From Ammoniphilus sp. YIM 78166 (GTDB lineage Bacteria; Bacillota; Bacilli; Aneurinibacillales; RAOX-1), in NCBI RefSeq assembly GCF_004522215.1, contig NZ_SDLR01000003.1:1-64000 (forward strand): DNA of 64,000 nt, written 5' to 3'. Both the position numbers and the translations under genes were made by a program. The notes beneath the pieces were generated by a model. The model searched no databases and was not told the origin of the DNA. It saw only the letters and a program-made list of their open reading frames with translations. Positions 16,288-25,273 of this stretch are shown in pieces. The first letter of the stretch is position 1. Each line of letters begins with the position of its first letter.

Positions 16288-17038
16288 ATGAAAAGGTTAT
16301 TCCTGCGCCTGGTTATTTATGTATGTACATTCCTAGTGTTATTCGGAGGGATAGGGGGATTGGGATTTTTTCGTTCCACAGGTGCTTTTTACGAAGCTCC
16401 TCGCCAGGAGCCCCTTCCTTCTTTACAAGGAGTGAAAAAGCCGGAATATAATCCAAACAATCTACGGTTGCTGTACTGTTGGGAAATGAAACCACGTATG
16501 GCTCCGATTTTATGATTCCCTATGAATTGTTCTCTCGAACGGGAGCATTCAATGTCTATGCTGTTGCATCAGATACTCAGGTGAAGTCATTAACGGGGAG
16601 CCTAGATGTGGTGCCCCACTATTCTTTTCATGAATTAGATCAACTATTAGGAAACACGGTCTGAATCTGACTTCCAGATATGTGATACCAGATCTGCCGA
16701 AACTAGATAAAATCATCGTTCCAGGAAGAGAAGCGAGACCGTTGGCATCAAAGGAAATAACAGACTTGAATGAAAAGGAACCCACCATGGAAGTTCAGTT
16801 TGTTCATAGCGATTACCCAGATCGGTTTATATTGGAAGTGGAGCTCGAGGATCTGGCCAAGCAAGAGGACCTCCTTACCGCTAATCATGTGGTGAAACGA
16901 CTTGAATTCCGAGGAGATGATATCCAACTTGAAGGCAGACCGTTTCCACTTGAAACCTATGGTAATATGATGTTAACCGCTTTACTAGCGTTATTAGTAG
17001 CATTCTATATGGATAGAATATTCTTGAAGAGTGTTTAA
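16288..17038 (+). pseudogene. Second DJ-1/PfpI paralogue, frameshifted and internally deleted
   Basis: It lies 14 bp after the first paralogue, with its own GAGGAGG and MKRLFLRLVIYVCTFLVLFG. One base is missing near 16461, shifting the frame. After the codons for QLLG (16641-16652) about 600 bp corresponding to the nucleophile region are missing, and the sequence resumes at KHGLNLTSRYV in another frame. The C-terminal part and its membrane segment remain open to 17038. No functional product is expected. The break after QLLG coincides exactly with the left end of the third copy. Confidence 0.85.
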
Positions 17039-17081
17039 CAGAAATACCTCCTCGGGTAGGGGTTGACACCAAATAGAAAAA

Positions 17082-17109
17082 TTGAATATATTTCCATATC
17101 TGTTATAAT
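17082..17109 (+). promoter_or_regulatory. Promoter of the nucleoside phosphorylase gene
   Basis: TTGAAT, 16 bp, TATAAT. A half copy of the palindromic repeat (CCTCCTCGGGTAGGGG) lies just upstream at 17046. Confidence 0.55.
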
Positions 17110-17207
17110 GAAAAGGTGATTTTGAAAACAGACAGACTATACTTCTATTTGGAATTCATCAACCCGATGTCCATGCAAAATAGAATCCATGATAGCTTGA
17201 ATGAAAA

Positions 17208-17242
17208 AAGTTGCCTCAGGTTCTATGAGACAACTTCTTTTT
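17208..17242 (+). terminator. Leader terminator or attenuator before the phosphorylase gene
   Basis: AAGTTGCCTCA pairs with TGAGACAACTT (one mismatch) and is followed by CTTTTT. It lies between the promoter at 17082 and the start at 17284, so transcripts must read through it. I found no recognisable purine or preQ1 aptamer in the 100-nt leader. Confidence 0.5.
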
Positions 17243-17283
17243 GTATGGGAACGACTTATTTCAGATGTGAGGGAGAAGATGAA

Positions 17284-18000
17284 ATGTTTTTACCCATTCT
17301 AAAATTAGATTCTATCGATTTACCCACAGCCGCTCTGGTTTGCGGAGATCCAGATAGGGCAAAACAAATAGCCGAACGATTGGAGGGGGCGAGGGAATTG
17401 TCCTTTAACCGGGAATACCGGACCTTTGTCGGGAGCTATAAAAGCAGGGATCTCGCAGTTGTGAGCCATGGTGTTGGATCCCCTGGGGCAGCGGTCTGCT
17501 TTGAGGAGCTCATTCGAGGGGGAGTGAATACGATCATCCGGGTGGGGACAGCCGGATCCTACGTTCAAGATCTGTCTTCTGGGAGCCTTGTGGTTAGCAT
17601 CGGGTCAGTGAGGGAGGAGGGGCTAACCCGCCAGTTGGTTCCCATGGGCTTTCCAGCCGTGGCTGATACGGTTCTTTCCGAAGAACTCTTTCAAATGGCG
17701 TTAGAGAGAAAAGCGAGCGTCCGCAAGGGAATTACGTTGACTTTGGATGCTTTTTATTCCGGAGTGGAGGAGTTCCCGCACAAAAAATACAAGCAAGCTG
17801 GCGTCTTGGCTGTCGAGATGGAGAATGCAGCCCTATTTGTGATTGCCTCTCTCAGGGGAGCGCGGGCGGGAGCGATTATGGCTATTGATGGTTACGCCGA
17901 TGAGGAGTTGGCTGAAGTGTATGATCCTTATACGAAACAGGTCGGAAAAGCCATTGAACTCGAAATCGAAATCGCCTTGGAAGCTCTGGTTAAGATCTGA
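17284..18000 (+). CDS. Nucleoside phosphorylase (uridine/purine, PNP-UDP family)
   Basis: A 238-residue enzyme of the trimeric/hexameric PNP-UDP family, which cleaves nucleosides with phosphate to base and ribose-1-phosphate. Seen are VCGDPDRA near residue 19, SHGVGSPGAAVCFEELI near 61 and RVGTAGS near 87. The nucleoside-binding AVEMENAALF lies near residue 179, and the catalytic acid lies in AIDGYADEE. The start at 17284 has GGGAG upstream; the frame extends further 5' through the leader hairpin but that part is not coding. Uridine versus purine preference is uncertain. A decayed copy of its 3' half lies at 29896-30190. Confidence 0.88.
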   Translation: MFLPILKLDSIDLPTAALVCGDPDRAKQIAERLEGARELSFNREYRTFVGSYKSRDLAVVSHGVGSPGAAVCFEELIRGGVNTIIRVGTAGSYVQDLSSGSLVVSIGSVREEGLTRQLVPMGFPAVADTVLSEELFQMALERKASVRKGITLTLDAFYSGVEEFPHKKYKQAGVLAVEMENAALFVIASLRGARAGAIMAIDGYADEELAEVYDPYTKQVGKAIELEIEIALEALVKI

Positions 18001-18115
18001 TAGCAATGGAACGGACTTGGTGAGAAAGAAACAGCATCAAATATCTCTCGGAAACCCAAGGGTATGGCGGTAGGGAGCAAAATGATTAAAATACGAAACG
18101 ACAGGAATGAAAATC

Positions 18116-18589
18116 ATGAAAAATAAGCCTGTGAAGTTGAATGATTTAGTGGAAGAAATTGAAATACAAATAAATGGTACATTTACATATATCAATACCC
18201 AAACAGGAGAGGTGATCACATTATCGGAAGAAGAGATCCGTGCGGTAGAAAGTGAGAAGCCTATCGAGAACTTTCCTGATTGGCAAAAAGAGAATATTGA
18301 AAAAGCAATAGAAATCCTAGAGGATGAGGAAGGGATTTACTTCGACTTCACGTTGAGGAACGAGTACGATGAGTATGAAATTATAGAGGATTTTATTGGA
18401 ACCGTTATTGAACAAGAGATTCAAGAAACATTGTATGAAGCCATTCAAGGAAGAGGGGCATTTCGGAGATTTAAAGATGGGATCATCGAACATGGTGTTG
18501 AAAAAGAATGGTATGAATATAAGGAAAAGAGGATAAAGGAATTAGTCATTGAATGGTGTAAAGAGCATGACATCGAAATAGAGGAATGA
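18116..18589 (+). CDS. UPF0158 family protein
   Basis: A 157-residue acidic protein. The block GRGAFRRFKDGIIEHGVEKE and the preceding FIGTVIEQEIQETLYEAI match UPF0158, a soluble family of unknown function that often ends with a stretch like WCKEHDIE. I prefer the ATG at 18116 with AGGA 9 nt upstream over that at 18107. It stands alone and is followed by a terminator. Confidence 0.75.
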   Translation: MKNKPVKLNDLVEEIEIQINGTFTYINTQTGEVITLSEEEIRAVESEKPIENFPDWQKENIEKAIEILEDEEGIYFDFTLRNEYDEYEIIEDFIGTVIEQEIQETLYEAIQGRGAFRRFKDGIIEHGVEKEWYEYKEKRIKELVIEWCKEHDIEIEE

Positions 18590-18929
18590 TCCTTTGATCC
18601 TTGCATCATATCGGGATAGTCAATTGAATAGGAAATCCATTGATTTCTTACATATCAGTAGATGAAATGGGAGCGACGGATTCAACACCATCGCTCCTTT
18701 TGATTTCCTTTCTGACCAAGCAAAATCCCTTTAGCTAGGGAAGAGTTAATTAAAATAGCTTCATCTATAAACTAAGGTCAGACTGAAAACTTTGAACAAA
18801 TGTGATCGATAGCGCGTGTCGGCATCAAGCATCCGTCGGTTGGTTGACAAAGGAATTTACTTTTTTTTCCTTGAATGGATTTCTAATTAATGGGAAAATT
18901 AAAATGTTAGAGAAGGGAGCGAGTTTATT
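18590..18929. other. Intergenic stretch with one terminator
   Basis: GGAGCGA pairs with TCGCTCC at 18668-18697, followed by TTTTGATTT, a terminator for the UPF0158 gene. I see nothing else apart from the leader of the next gene. Confidence 0.55.
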
Positions 18930-19280
18930 ATGATGATAAAAGGTTTTGGAGGAATATTTTGGAGGACTAAAAATATAGAGGCTATAAAAAAATGGTACAG
19001 TGAAGTGCTAAAAATTGAAATAGAGAATTGGAATGGTACCATTATTACACCACAATCAGGAAATCAAACTATCTTTTCCTTCTTTTCCGAAAATGACAAC
19101 TATTTTCCAACAGAACAGCAAGTGATGTTAAACTTCCAAGTATATAATCTAAACGAGACTATTAAGCATCTTGAACATATTGGTGTACCTCTTGTAAAGG
19201 AAAAAGAGGTTAGTGAATTTGGTAAGTTTATTTGGATTAAAGATCCTGAAGGTAGATTGGTTGAGCTATGGGAGAAATAA
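18930..19280 (+). CDS. VOC (glyoxalase/bleomycin-resistance fold) protein
   Basis: A 116-residue single-module VOC protein. FWRTKNIEAIKKWYSEVLKI opens the first beta-alpha-beta unit and the second ends IKDPEGRLVELWEK with the conserved DP(D/E)G. Metal ligands typical of glyoxalase I are only partly evident, so it could be an isomerase, dioxygenase or drug-binding protein. AGGGAG lies upstream. Single gene. Confidence 0.8.
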   Translation: MMIKGFGGIFWRTKNIEAIKKWYSEVLKIEIENWNGTIITPQSGNQTIFSFFSENDNYFPTEQQVMLNFQVYNLNETIKHLEHIGVPLVKEKEVSEFGKFIWIKDPEGRLVELWEK

Positions 19281-19914
19281 CAGGTTGTAATTATCCATAT
19301 TTTGTTGAACAAAGGGTGCTTGAGCGAAACAAGGAGTTGTAGTTGGTTTTACTATTGGGGAGTTTAGCTCAACAGTGTGAGGGCATCGAGTTGGGACGTT
19401 GTAAAGATTAGTGGTATAAAGTCCATTTATCTGAAAAAATTAGAGGTAAAAGAGGAAAATAAGTGGAGAATCGATAACTACAGCTACAATATAGCTTGTA
19501 ATTTTGGCTTTCAGAGCTAATAGTTGGATTTTTTCCACCTACAAAATGAATCCCGTTCTCTTTTTTATCAATAGGTGGAGAATCTCCACTATTTACTCTC
19601 CCTTCCATCTTACATGTATACTATCAGTGGACTTTTGCTGATTATTGTCTTTATAAATACCCTGTAGGGGGTATTTTTTAGTTTGGTCATTTTCAGGCGG
19701 GGGAACGGGATCGCGGTATTCATCTCCCTGCTTTTTTGCACCGGTAATGGGAGTTAAGTTAGGATACTGATCCAAAGCAAATGAAAGAATCGGCTTAATA
19801 ATTGATGAGGGACTACCCTTCAGTTCGGTAAAGTGTGAAAGTGTTTTGCGATTACGTTCATTTTGAAAGGCGCAGGTGTGGCTGACTGATTGATCGATAA
19901 AGCCCTTATCTCTT
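19281..19914. other. Long intergenic stretch with a terminator and a repeat
   Basis: ATACCC-TGTA-GGGGGTAT followed by TTTTTT (19657-19678) is a clear terminator. Repeat copy 5 lies at 19807-19856. Open frames here look like chance; the one on the minus strand at about 19740-19830 reads partly through the repeat. Confidence 0.5.
19807..19856. repeat. Dispersed palindromic repeat, copy 5
   Basis: GGGACTACCCTTCAGTTCGG is followed by TAAAGTGTGAAAGTGTTTTG. Same arrangement as copy 6. Confidence 0.55.
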
Positions 19915-20169
19915 CATGCTCGTCAATGAGAAAAGGGCGGTTATGGAGGACACAGTTTTTCGGAAAAGGTAGATGATAGATTGCATGCAGTCAATAATAT
20001 CCACCATGACAGGATTGTGGCTGGCTTGGACGATGATATCGTGAAATTCCTCATTGGCCTTCATAACTATCGTAACGTTGCGGTTTGTAGTAATGCAGTC
20101 GTTCAATCGTTTTATGTTTTCTTCATCCATATAGGCTGCATTTTGTCGAAGCCGTGTTGAACTCAACAC
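19915..20169 (-). pseudogene. GntR-family regulator, FCD-domain fragment
   Basis: The minus strand reads AAYMDEENIKRLNDCI, then MKANEEFHDIIVQASHNPVM and a helix continuing IYLFRKTV. This is the middle of the FCD ligand-binding domain of FadR-type GntR regulators (E..FH..I...S.N). The winged-helix N-terminus is missing and the C-terminus is altered. It ends at a 13-bp perfect palindrome. Confidence 0.6.
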
Positions 20170-20175
20170 GGCTTC
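20148..20175. terminator. Perfect 13-bp palindromic hairpin
   Basis: GAAGCCGTGTTGA pairs with TCAACACGGCTTC around two bases. T runs are short on both sides; it could terminate either way or mark a deletion point. Confidence 0.45.
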
Positions 20176-20263
20176 TTAGTTAACTCCCTGTTACCAGTTT
20201 TCCTGTTTTCCCTAAATTCCCTATGATACAATGAGGATAGTACAACTGAAGGGGTTGGCTATT

Positions 20264-20596
20264 GTGGTTCATTCCGAAGGTAGGTTGAATAGAGAAAGGC
20301 TGTTAGATCAAGTTAAAGACATAGTGGTACAAGCTACACAAGACTATCCCGTCTCTGTTTACTTATTTGGATCTTGGGCTAGAAATGAAGAAAAGCGATC
20401 TTCTGATATCGATATAGCAATTGATTCAGAAGAGGAGGGTATTTCTCCATCGCTACTCAACACTCTTCGTGATGCTGTAGAGGAATCACTCATTCCTTAC
20501 CGTATAGATATAGTTGATTTGGTTAAAGCTGATCCAGCTATTCGTCAAAAAGTTCAAAAGGAGGGGATATTATGGAGAGATTACAAGAGCGTTTAA
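20264..20596 (+). CDS. MNT-domain nucleotidyltransferase (antitoxin of an MNT/HEPN pair)
   Basis: A 110-residue minimal nucleotidyltransferase with LFGSWARNEEKRSSDIDIAI. This is the GS-x-R-x6-SD(I/L)D signature, and a later DIVD supplies the third acidic residue. Such proteins neutralise a HEPN RNase partner, in known cases by AMPylating it. I choose GTG at 20264 with AAGGGG 9 nt upstream, because the ATG at 20231 falls on the -10 element TATGATACAAT. The gene overlaps the HEPN gene by 25 bp, so the two are coupled. Confidence 0.82.
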   Translation: MVHSEGRLNRERLLDQVKDIVVQATQDYPVSVYLFGSWARNEEKRSSDIDIAIDSEEEGISPSLLNTLRDAVEESLIPYRIDIVDLVKADPAIRQKVQKEGILWRDYKSV

Positions 20597-20964
20597 ATGT
20601 AGCTGAAAAAGCCTTTAATACCCTTGAAGAAGTAATGGCCATTGTACAACCAAACTCCATTGAACGGGATGCCTCGATTCAGCGGTTTGAGTTTACATTT
20701 GAAGCTGTATGGAAAGCAGCTAAACAATGGCTCTATGATGTTGAAGGATTAGATGTTGGCTCTCCTAAAAGTGTGATTCGCACTTTCCGCGAGATTGGTC
20801 TTTTTGACGAGGAAACCACCGTTCTTGGACTCCAGATGGTCAATGACCGAAATCTTACGGTTCATACATACAATGAAGCTCTAGCCAATGAAATATATAG
20901 TAAACTTACCCTATACGCTCCCTTGTTAAAGGATTGGATTAGGAATATGAAAGAAAAGATTTGA
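20572..20964 (+). CDS. HEPN-domain protein (HI0074-type, toxin partner of MNT)
   Basis: A 130-residue all-alpha protein of the nucleotidyltransferase substrate-binding family. It includes RFEFTFEAVWKAAKQWLYDV and the HEPN catalytic motif R-x4-H as R93-N-L-T-V-H98, followed by TY, which is the AMPylation-target tyrosine position in related systems. HEPN proteins are RNases that block growth when free. The AGGAGG before the ATG lies inside the upstream gene. With the MNT gene it forms a type VII toxin-antitoxin module. Confidence 0.82.
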   Translation: MERLQERLNVAEKAFNTLEEVMAIVQPNSIERDASIQRFEFTFEAVWKAAKQWLYDVEGLDVGSPKSVIRTFREIGLFDEETTVLGLQMVNDRNLTVHTYNEALANEIYSKLTLYAPLLKDWIRNMKEKI

Positions 20965-21252
20965 TCCCGCTCCCGGGGTCTGTCAGTTTAGTACGGACTA
21001 TTAAAGATAGGGCTTCCCACACAAATTAAGGTTGCTGTAGGAGCGCTTTCTTTCTATTTCTGCGGTAATCAAACAGAACTGAACTTTGATTTGTATGAGA
21101 ACACTTCATACGCAGAAGGGCTCCCTTGGTTTGTCATCCCCGTAAGAAACTAAAAAGCAGATTGAAAAAGTAGATAAAGAAAACGAGAAGCGGAAGCCCA
21201 GTTTGGGTTTCCGCTACTTAAATAACTCCTGTAAAAGTATGGGGAGGTAATC

Positions 21253-21375
21253 ATGGGAAGATTAACTCATTTTCAAATTCATGTGAATAACATGGAACGG
21301 ACCAAGAAGTTCTATGGAGAGGTATTCGGATGGTCATTTCAAAGGAGCAGATATGCTGCTTCTTTTATTTTATAA
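21253..21375 (+). pseudogene. VOC protein, N-terminal fragment
   Basis: A good GGGAGG site and ATG begin MGRLTHFQIHVNNMERTKKF, then YGEVFGWSFQ, typical of VOC proteins (HFEIH...ERA.KFY..VFGW). After about 32 residues the similarity ends and a stop follows. The rest of the gene is missing. Confidence 0.6.
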
Positions 21376-21436
21376 AATAGATATAGAGGTTCATTTCTTT
21401 AAAGACGGAGTCTAAATCCAAATCTTCATAATTAAA

Positions 21437-21604
21437 CTAACGCTCATCCAAGCTGTTCATCCAGCGGTGCACCCAAGCTGGTACCCAGACAGGCATTTTC
21501 ATACACCAGGTGTCCTCCAAACGCTCATTTCGCAATAAACGATACAAGCAGTAGATGAAGGTAATGACTGATATAAAAATGGTAAGTATTACATTCGTGC
21601 TCAT
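21437..21604 (-). CDS. Hypothetical 55-residue single-span membrane protein
   Basis: The minus strand from 21604 reads MSTNVILTIFISVITFIYCL followed by a basic, tryptophan-rich tail (RLLRNERLED, later VWVPAWVHRWM). One hydrophobic span of about 16 residues is present with charged residues on the likely cytoplasmic side. No strong ribosome site is seen. I do not recognise the family. Confidence 0.4.
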   Translation of the reverse strand: MSTNVILTIFISVITFIYCLYRLLRNERLEDTWCMKMPVWVPAWVHRWMNSLDER

Positions 21605-21734
21605 TTTCTAGTTGGGAAGCTCAATGGAATTTACAGGATTATAAAACACAACGAAACGAAAAAGGGAGAAAAAAGCTGATTCTAAATGAGGAACGAAATA
21701 ATTTCGTTCAACAACGCCTATACAGGTTTTCGCT

Positions 21735-21836
21735 GATCGGTCAAACGACCGGTCTTTTTTGCGTGAAGTCCGCAAAATTCTGCGTTGAGGCTTGCATGGT
21801 TTGCGCGTTGGCGTTTCGTGACCAGCAGTATGATGT
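21735..21836 (+). promoter_or_regulatory. Terminator and ComA-like operator/promoter of the CopA gene
   Basis: CGGTC-AAAC-GACCG followed by a T run (21738-21760) resembles the terminator after the response regulator. It is followed directly by TTTGCG-N7-CGCAAA (21758-21776), CTGCG, GCATGGTTTGCGCGTT and a TATGAT -10 near 21831. The layout matches 14773-14884 almost base for base, so this promoter region is a duplicate of the DJ-1 one. Confidence 0.6.
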
Positions 21837-21875
21837 AATCAAGAGAATGAATTAAACAGAAGGGTGTGACTTTCC

Positions 21876-23960
21876 TTGAATACAACGGCAACGGAAACGC
21901 TCGCGATATCCAGAATGACGTGCGCCGCGTGTGCAATGAGAATTGAAAAAGGACTTAACAAAATGCAAGGCGTCAAAGCATCAGTTAATTTAGCCATGGA
22001 AACCGCACGGGTTGAGTTTCAAGCAGAAGAGATCACTGCTGATGACATCATCAAAAAGGTAGAGAAATTGGGGTATGGGGCGAGTCTCCAATCCCAATCG
22101 GGCGGGAACCAAGATCAAGGTCGTCGGAAACATGAGATCCGCTTGCAACAAGGGATCCTATCCATCTCCATCCTACTCACTCTTCCGTTGTTGTGGGCGA
22201 TGGTGACCCATTTTTCTTTCACCTCTTGGATCTGGTCTCCAGAGATCTTGATGAACCCCTGGTTTCAGTTTGCGTTGTCTACACCGGTTCAGTTTTGGAT
22301 TGGAGCTCGGTTCTACATTGGAGCGTTTAAAGCTCTTCGAAACGGCAGTGCGAATATGTATGTACTCGTAGCGCTAGGAACCTCTGCGGCCTATTTCTAT
22401 AGCTTATACGTCACGATCTACGAACCCTCCTCCGAGCTTTACTATGAAACCAGTGCGGTATTGATTACGTTGATCTTACTTGGAAAGCTGTTCGAGAATC
22501 TTGCGAAAGGACGGTCATCGGAAGCGATCAAATCCCTCATGGGACTTCAAGCGAAGACCGCACTCGTGATTCGTGTTGGAGTCGAGATGAGTATAGCGAT
22601 TGAGAACGTGGTCGTTGGAGATCTCGTCCTCGTCAAACCCGGTGAAAAAATACCGGTAGATGGCACGGTCATGGAAGGATCCTCTGCTGTCGATGAATCG
22701 ATGCTAACCGGAGAAAGCTTACCCGTCCGTAAGCGAGCGGGAGATTCAGTCATCGGGGCGACGATGAACAAAGAAGGTGTACTACAGATCAAGGCGACGA
22801 AGGTGGGCAAAGAGACGGCACTTGCCCAAATTATCAAAGTGGTGGAAGAGGCACAGGGTTCCAAAGCACCGATCCAGCGACTCGCTGATGTGATATCAGG
22901 AATCTTCGTCCCCATCGTCGTAGGAATTGCCATCATCACCTTTCTTGTTTGGTATTTTCTAGGGGAGCCAGGGAATTTTGCTGGAGCGCTAGAAAAAGCG
23001 ATCGCCGTTCTCGTGATTGCCTGTCCGTGCGCATTAGGGCTAGCTACCCCAACCTCGATTATGGCAGGTTCAGGTCGTGCAGCAGAGCTCGGGATTTTAT
23101 TCAAGGGGGGAGAACACCTTGAAAACACCCATACGATCACGACGATCCTTTTAGATAAAACAGGAACCGTGACCAAAGGAAAACCAGAGCTAACCGATAT
23201 TCATATCGTAGGCGAGTATGAGGAAGCGAAGGTCCTCTCGTTCATTGGTGCAGCAGAAAAGAATTCAGAACACCCTCTTGCCGAAGCGATCGTGAGCGGG
23301 ATTCAGAAAAGAGGACAGCTTCTCCCATCGACGGAAGAATTTCAAGCGATTCCGGGGTATGGCATTCAAGCGAGGGTTGAAGGCCACGAAGTATTAATTG
23401 GAACCCGAAAGCTTATGGAGCAACATGGGGTTAGGATTGAGAGTGCCTTAGAGGAAATGAGTCGATTGGAATCGCAAGGGAAGACCGCGATGTTGTTAGC
23501 CATCAATGGAAGGTATGCAGGATTTCTGGCCGTAGCCGACACCGTGAAAGAAACTTCCCGAGAAGCCATTACGCGTATGAAGGAGCTTGGGCTTGAGGTC
23601 ATGATGGTCACGGGGGACAATGAACGGACCGCTAAGGCCATTGCGAATCAAGTACGCATTGATCACGTATTGGCTGGTGTACTTCCAGAAGGTAAGGCCA
23701 AGGAAGTCAAGAAGCTGCAAGCAGTAGGCAAGAAAGTGGCCATGGTTGGAGATGGGATTAATGATGCTCCTGCCCTGGCGACAGCGGATATCGGAATGGC
23801 CATGGGAACGGGAACAGACGTAGCCATGGAATCCGCCGATGTTACGTTAATGCGAGGGGATTTGGACAGTATCCCTGAAGCGATCTCTATGAGTCGGAAA
23901 ACGATGGTGAATATCAGACAAAATTTGTTTTGGGCGCTGGCTTACAATGTCAATTGCTAG
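21876..23960 (+). CDS. copA: Copper-type P1B ATPase, C-terminally truncated
   Basis: A TTG start (AAGGGTGTG upstream) gives 694 residues. Seen are a heavy-metal-binding domain with [14 protein letters not shown], actuator loop MLTGESLPV, the transport motif [10 protein letters not shown], phosphorylation DKTGT, the HP motif SEHPLAEA and hinge GDGINDAP. CopA exports Cu(I). The protein stops at [10 protein letters not shown], in the seventh of eight membrane helices. The following 50 or so residues, including the last helix with its metal ligands, are missing because the sequence switches to a DJ-1 paralogue at about 23950. It is probably inactive or badly impaired. Confidence 0.85.
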   Translation: MNTTATETLAISRMTCAACAMRIEKGLNKMQGVKASVNLAMETARVEFQAEEITADDIIKKVEKLGYGASLQSQSGGNQDQGRRKHEIRLQQGILSISILLTLPLLWAMVTHFSFTSWIWSPEILMNPWFQFALSTPVQFWIGARFYIGAFKALRNGSANMYVLVALGTSAAYFYSLYVTIYEPSSELYYETSAVLITLILLGKLFENLAKGRSSEAIKSLMGLQAKTALVIRVGVEMSIAIENVVVGDLVLVKPGEKIPVDGTVMEGSSAVDESMLTGESLPVRKRAGDSVIGATMNKEGVLQIKATKVGKETALAQIIKVVEEAQGSKAPIQRLADVISGIFVPIVVGIAIITFLVWYFLGEPGNFAGALEKAIAVLVIACPCALGLATPTSIMAGSGRAAELGILFKGGEHLENTHTITTILLDKTGTVTKGKPELTDIHIVGEYEEAKVLSFIGAAEKNSEHPLAEAIVSGIQKRGQLLPSTEEFQAIPGYGIQARVEGHEVLIGTRKLMEQHGVRIESALEEMSRLESQGKTAMLLAINGRYAGFLAVADTVKETSREAITRMKELGLEVMMVTGDNERTAKAIANQVRIDHVLAGVLPEGKAKEVKKLQAVGKKVAMVGDGINDAPALATADIGMAMGTGTDVAMESADVTLMRGDLDSIPEAISMSRKTMVNIRQNLFWALAYNVNC

Positions 23961-24963
23961 GTAAGAGCCCTGATATAATTGCCATTCCCTATATGACGAA
24001 CACGAAAAACGAAGAACTCGTTAGCGATTGGATTCTAAAGCATCAAGATACGACATTATTAAGTATTTGTGCTGGAGCAGGCAATTTAGCAGCAACCGGA
24101 TTATTAGATGGGAAGTTAGGGGCAACTCATTGGCAGACCATGCCCTATCTAACTAAGAAATTTCCTGATGTGAAATGGCAAGACAATAAACGATTTGTAA
24201 CGAATGGCGAAAACATGGTTTCCTCTGCAGGCATTTCATCAGGAATTGACGCCACTCTGTATGTCATCTCGAAAAACCTAGGTGAGCCGATGGCAGAGAA
24301 AGTGGCGAAAGAGATAAACTATCCTTCCTATCAATTCGTAAAGAATCCGACAGTAGACCCCTTTTACATGGATTGGCGCTTCTCCACCTACGTATTGAAC
24401 AATATGTTACAGTGGAACAAAACAGAGGCTGGGGTTCTCCTTTATAATGGTGTAGAAGAAATGGCCTTGGCCTCCGTATTTGATATTTATTCAGACTCCG
24501 GAACGAGCAGGGTACATTCCATTACCCGTTCGGCCGTTCCCGTAGTTACCAAACACGGACTCCATTTAGTTTCTAGATATGCCATGTCTGATGCACCAAA
24601 GCTGGATAAAATGATTGTTCCAGGTACCGACGCAAGAACATTGGCTTCAGAAGATCCTCAATGGAACGAGGTAGAGAATACGAAGGGTCTTCGATTTGTC
24701 CATAGCGATTCACCAGAACGATTTATTTTTGAGGTTCAGCTAGAAGATTTAGCAAAGCAAGAAGACATTCTAACCGCTAGACACGCAGTGAAACGACTCG
24801 AATATCGTGCGACGGATATTCAACTGGAAGGGAATGCTGTTCCGTTTGAAACTTATTTTAACCTTCTACTAACTGTGATCGTTCCTTATTAATTGCAGGT
24901 TATATGGATAGACGATTCATTTTAAAGAGAAAAATGCCAAAGGTCGTCAATCCAGAGCTCTGA
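23951..24963 (+). pseudogene. Third DJ-1/PfpI paralogue, 5'-truncated and frameshifted
   Basis: From CAA at 23951 the frame reads [20 protein letters not shown] and continues with the nucleophile block SICAGAG and the second half-lobe GVLLYNGVEEMALASVFDIY. It lacks the first 110 or so residues, including the membrane anchor and start. Near 24885 one base is missing, so the last membrane segment (LLIAGYMDRRFIL) is in another frame, ending at 24963. It begins inside the end of the CopA gene. It is closely similar to the intact paralogue at 14921. Confidence 0.85.
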
Positions 24964-25088
24964 TCAAAATGCTGGAAAGGTAGTGACTGACAATGCTCAT
25001 CCTCACGGACATTCAGGATGCAATAGAACGCCAACTTCTTCACAATAAGAGTAAGAGTATTTTTTATGAGCTGGCCAATTTACCTTGA

Positions 25089-25140
25089 TGAGAGACTGTC
25101 CCTCAGTTGAGTAAAGCACGAAAGTGCTTTGCTATAACCT
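25089..25140. repeat. Dispersed palindromic repeat, copy 6
   Basis: GACTGTCCCTCAGTTGAGT is followed by AAAGCACGAAAGTGCTTT, an 8-bp perfect hairpin, and then GCTATAACCTC. Closest to copies 5 and 8. Confidence 0.65.
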
Positions 25141-25146
25141 CTATAA

Positions 25147-25240
25147 TTAATAAGTATAAGTTATTAGTTATTCATTAAATGAATATTGGACTTATTATTC
25201 AACATGTCTTACATTTAATTTATAGAATAATTCGAATAGG
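25147..25240 (+). promoter_or_regulatory. Promoter and LysR-type operator of the OYE gene
   Basis: AATAA-N7-TTATT (25151-25167) is followed by TATTAGTTATT, then ATATTGGACTTAT and a TATAGAAT -10 near 25222. The whole 85-bp arrangement is repeated before the symporter gene at 28222-28312. Confidence 0.55.
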
Positions 25241-25273
25241 TAATCACCTACGAAACTATAAGGAGATGTGGAT

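Noticed and set aside
19740-19830. A GSPSSIIKPIL-like stretch on the minus strand resembling a penicillin-binding-protein motif
   Set aside because: The first residues are read from repeat copy 5, and no other transpeptidase motif is present.
22547-23176. A 209-codon open frame on the minus strand
   Set aside because: It is the antisense shadow of the CopA gene, whose P-type ATPase motifs are unmistakable.
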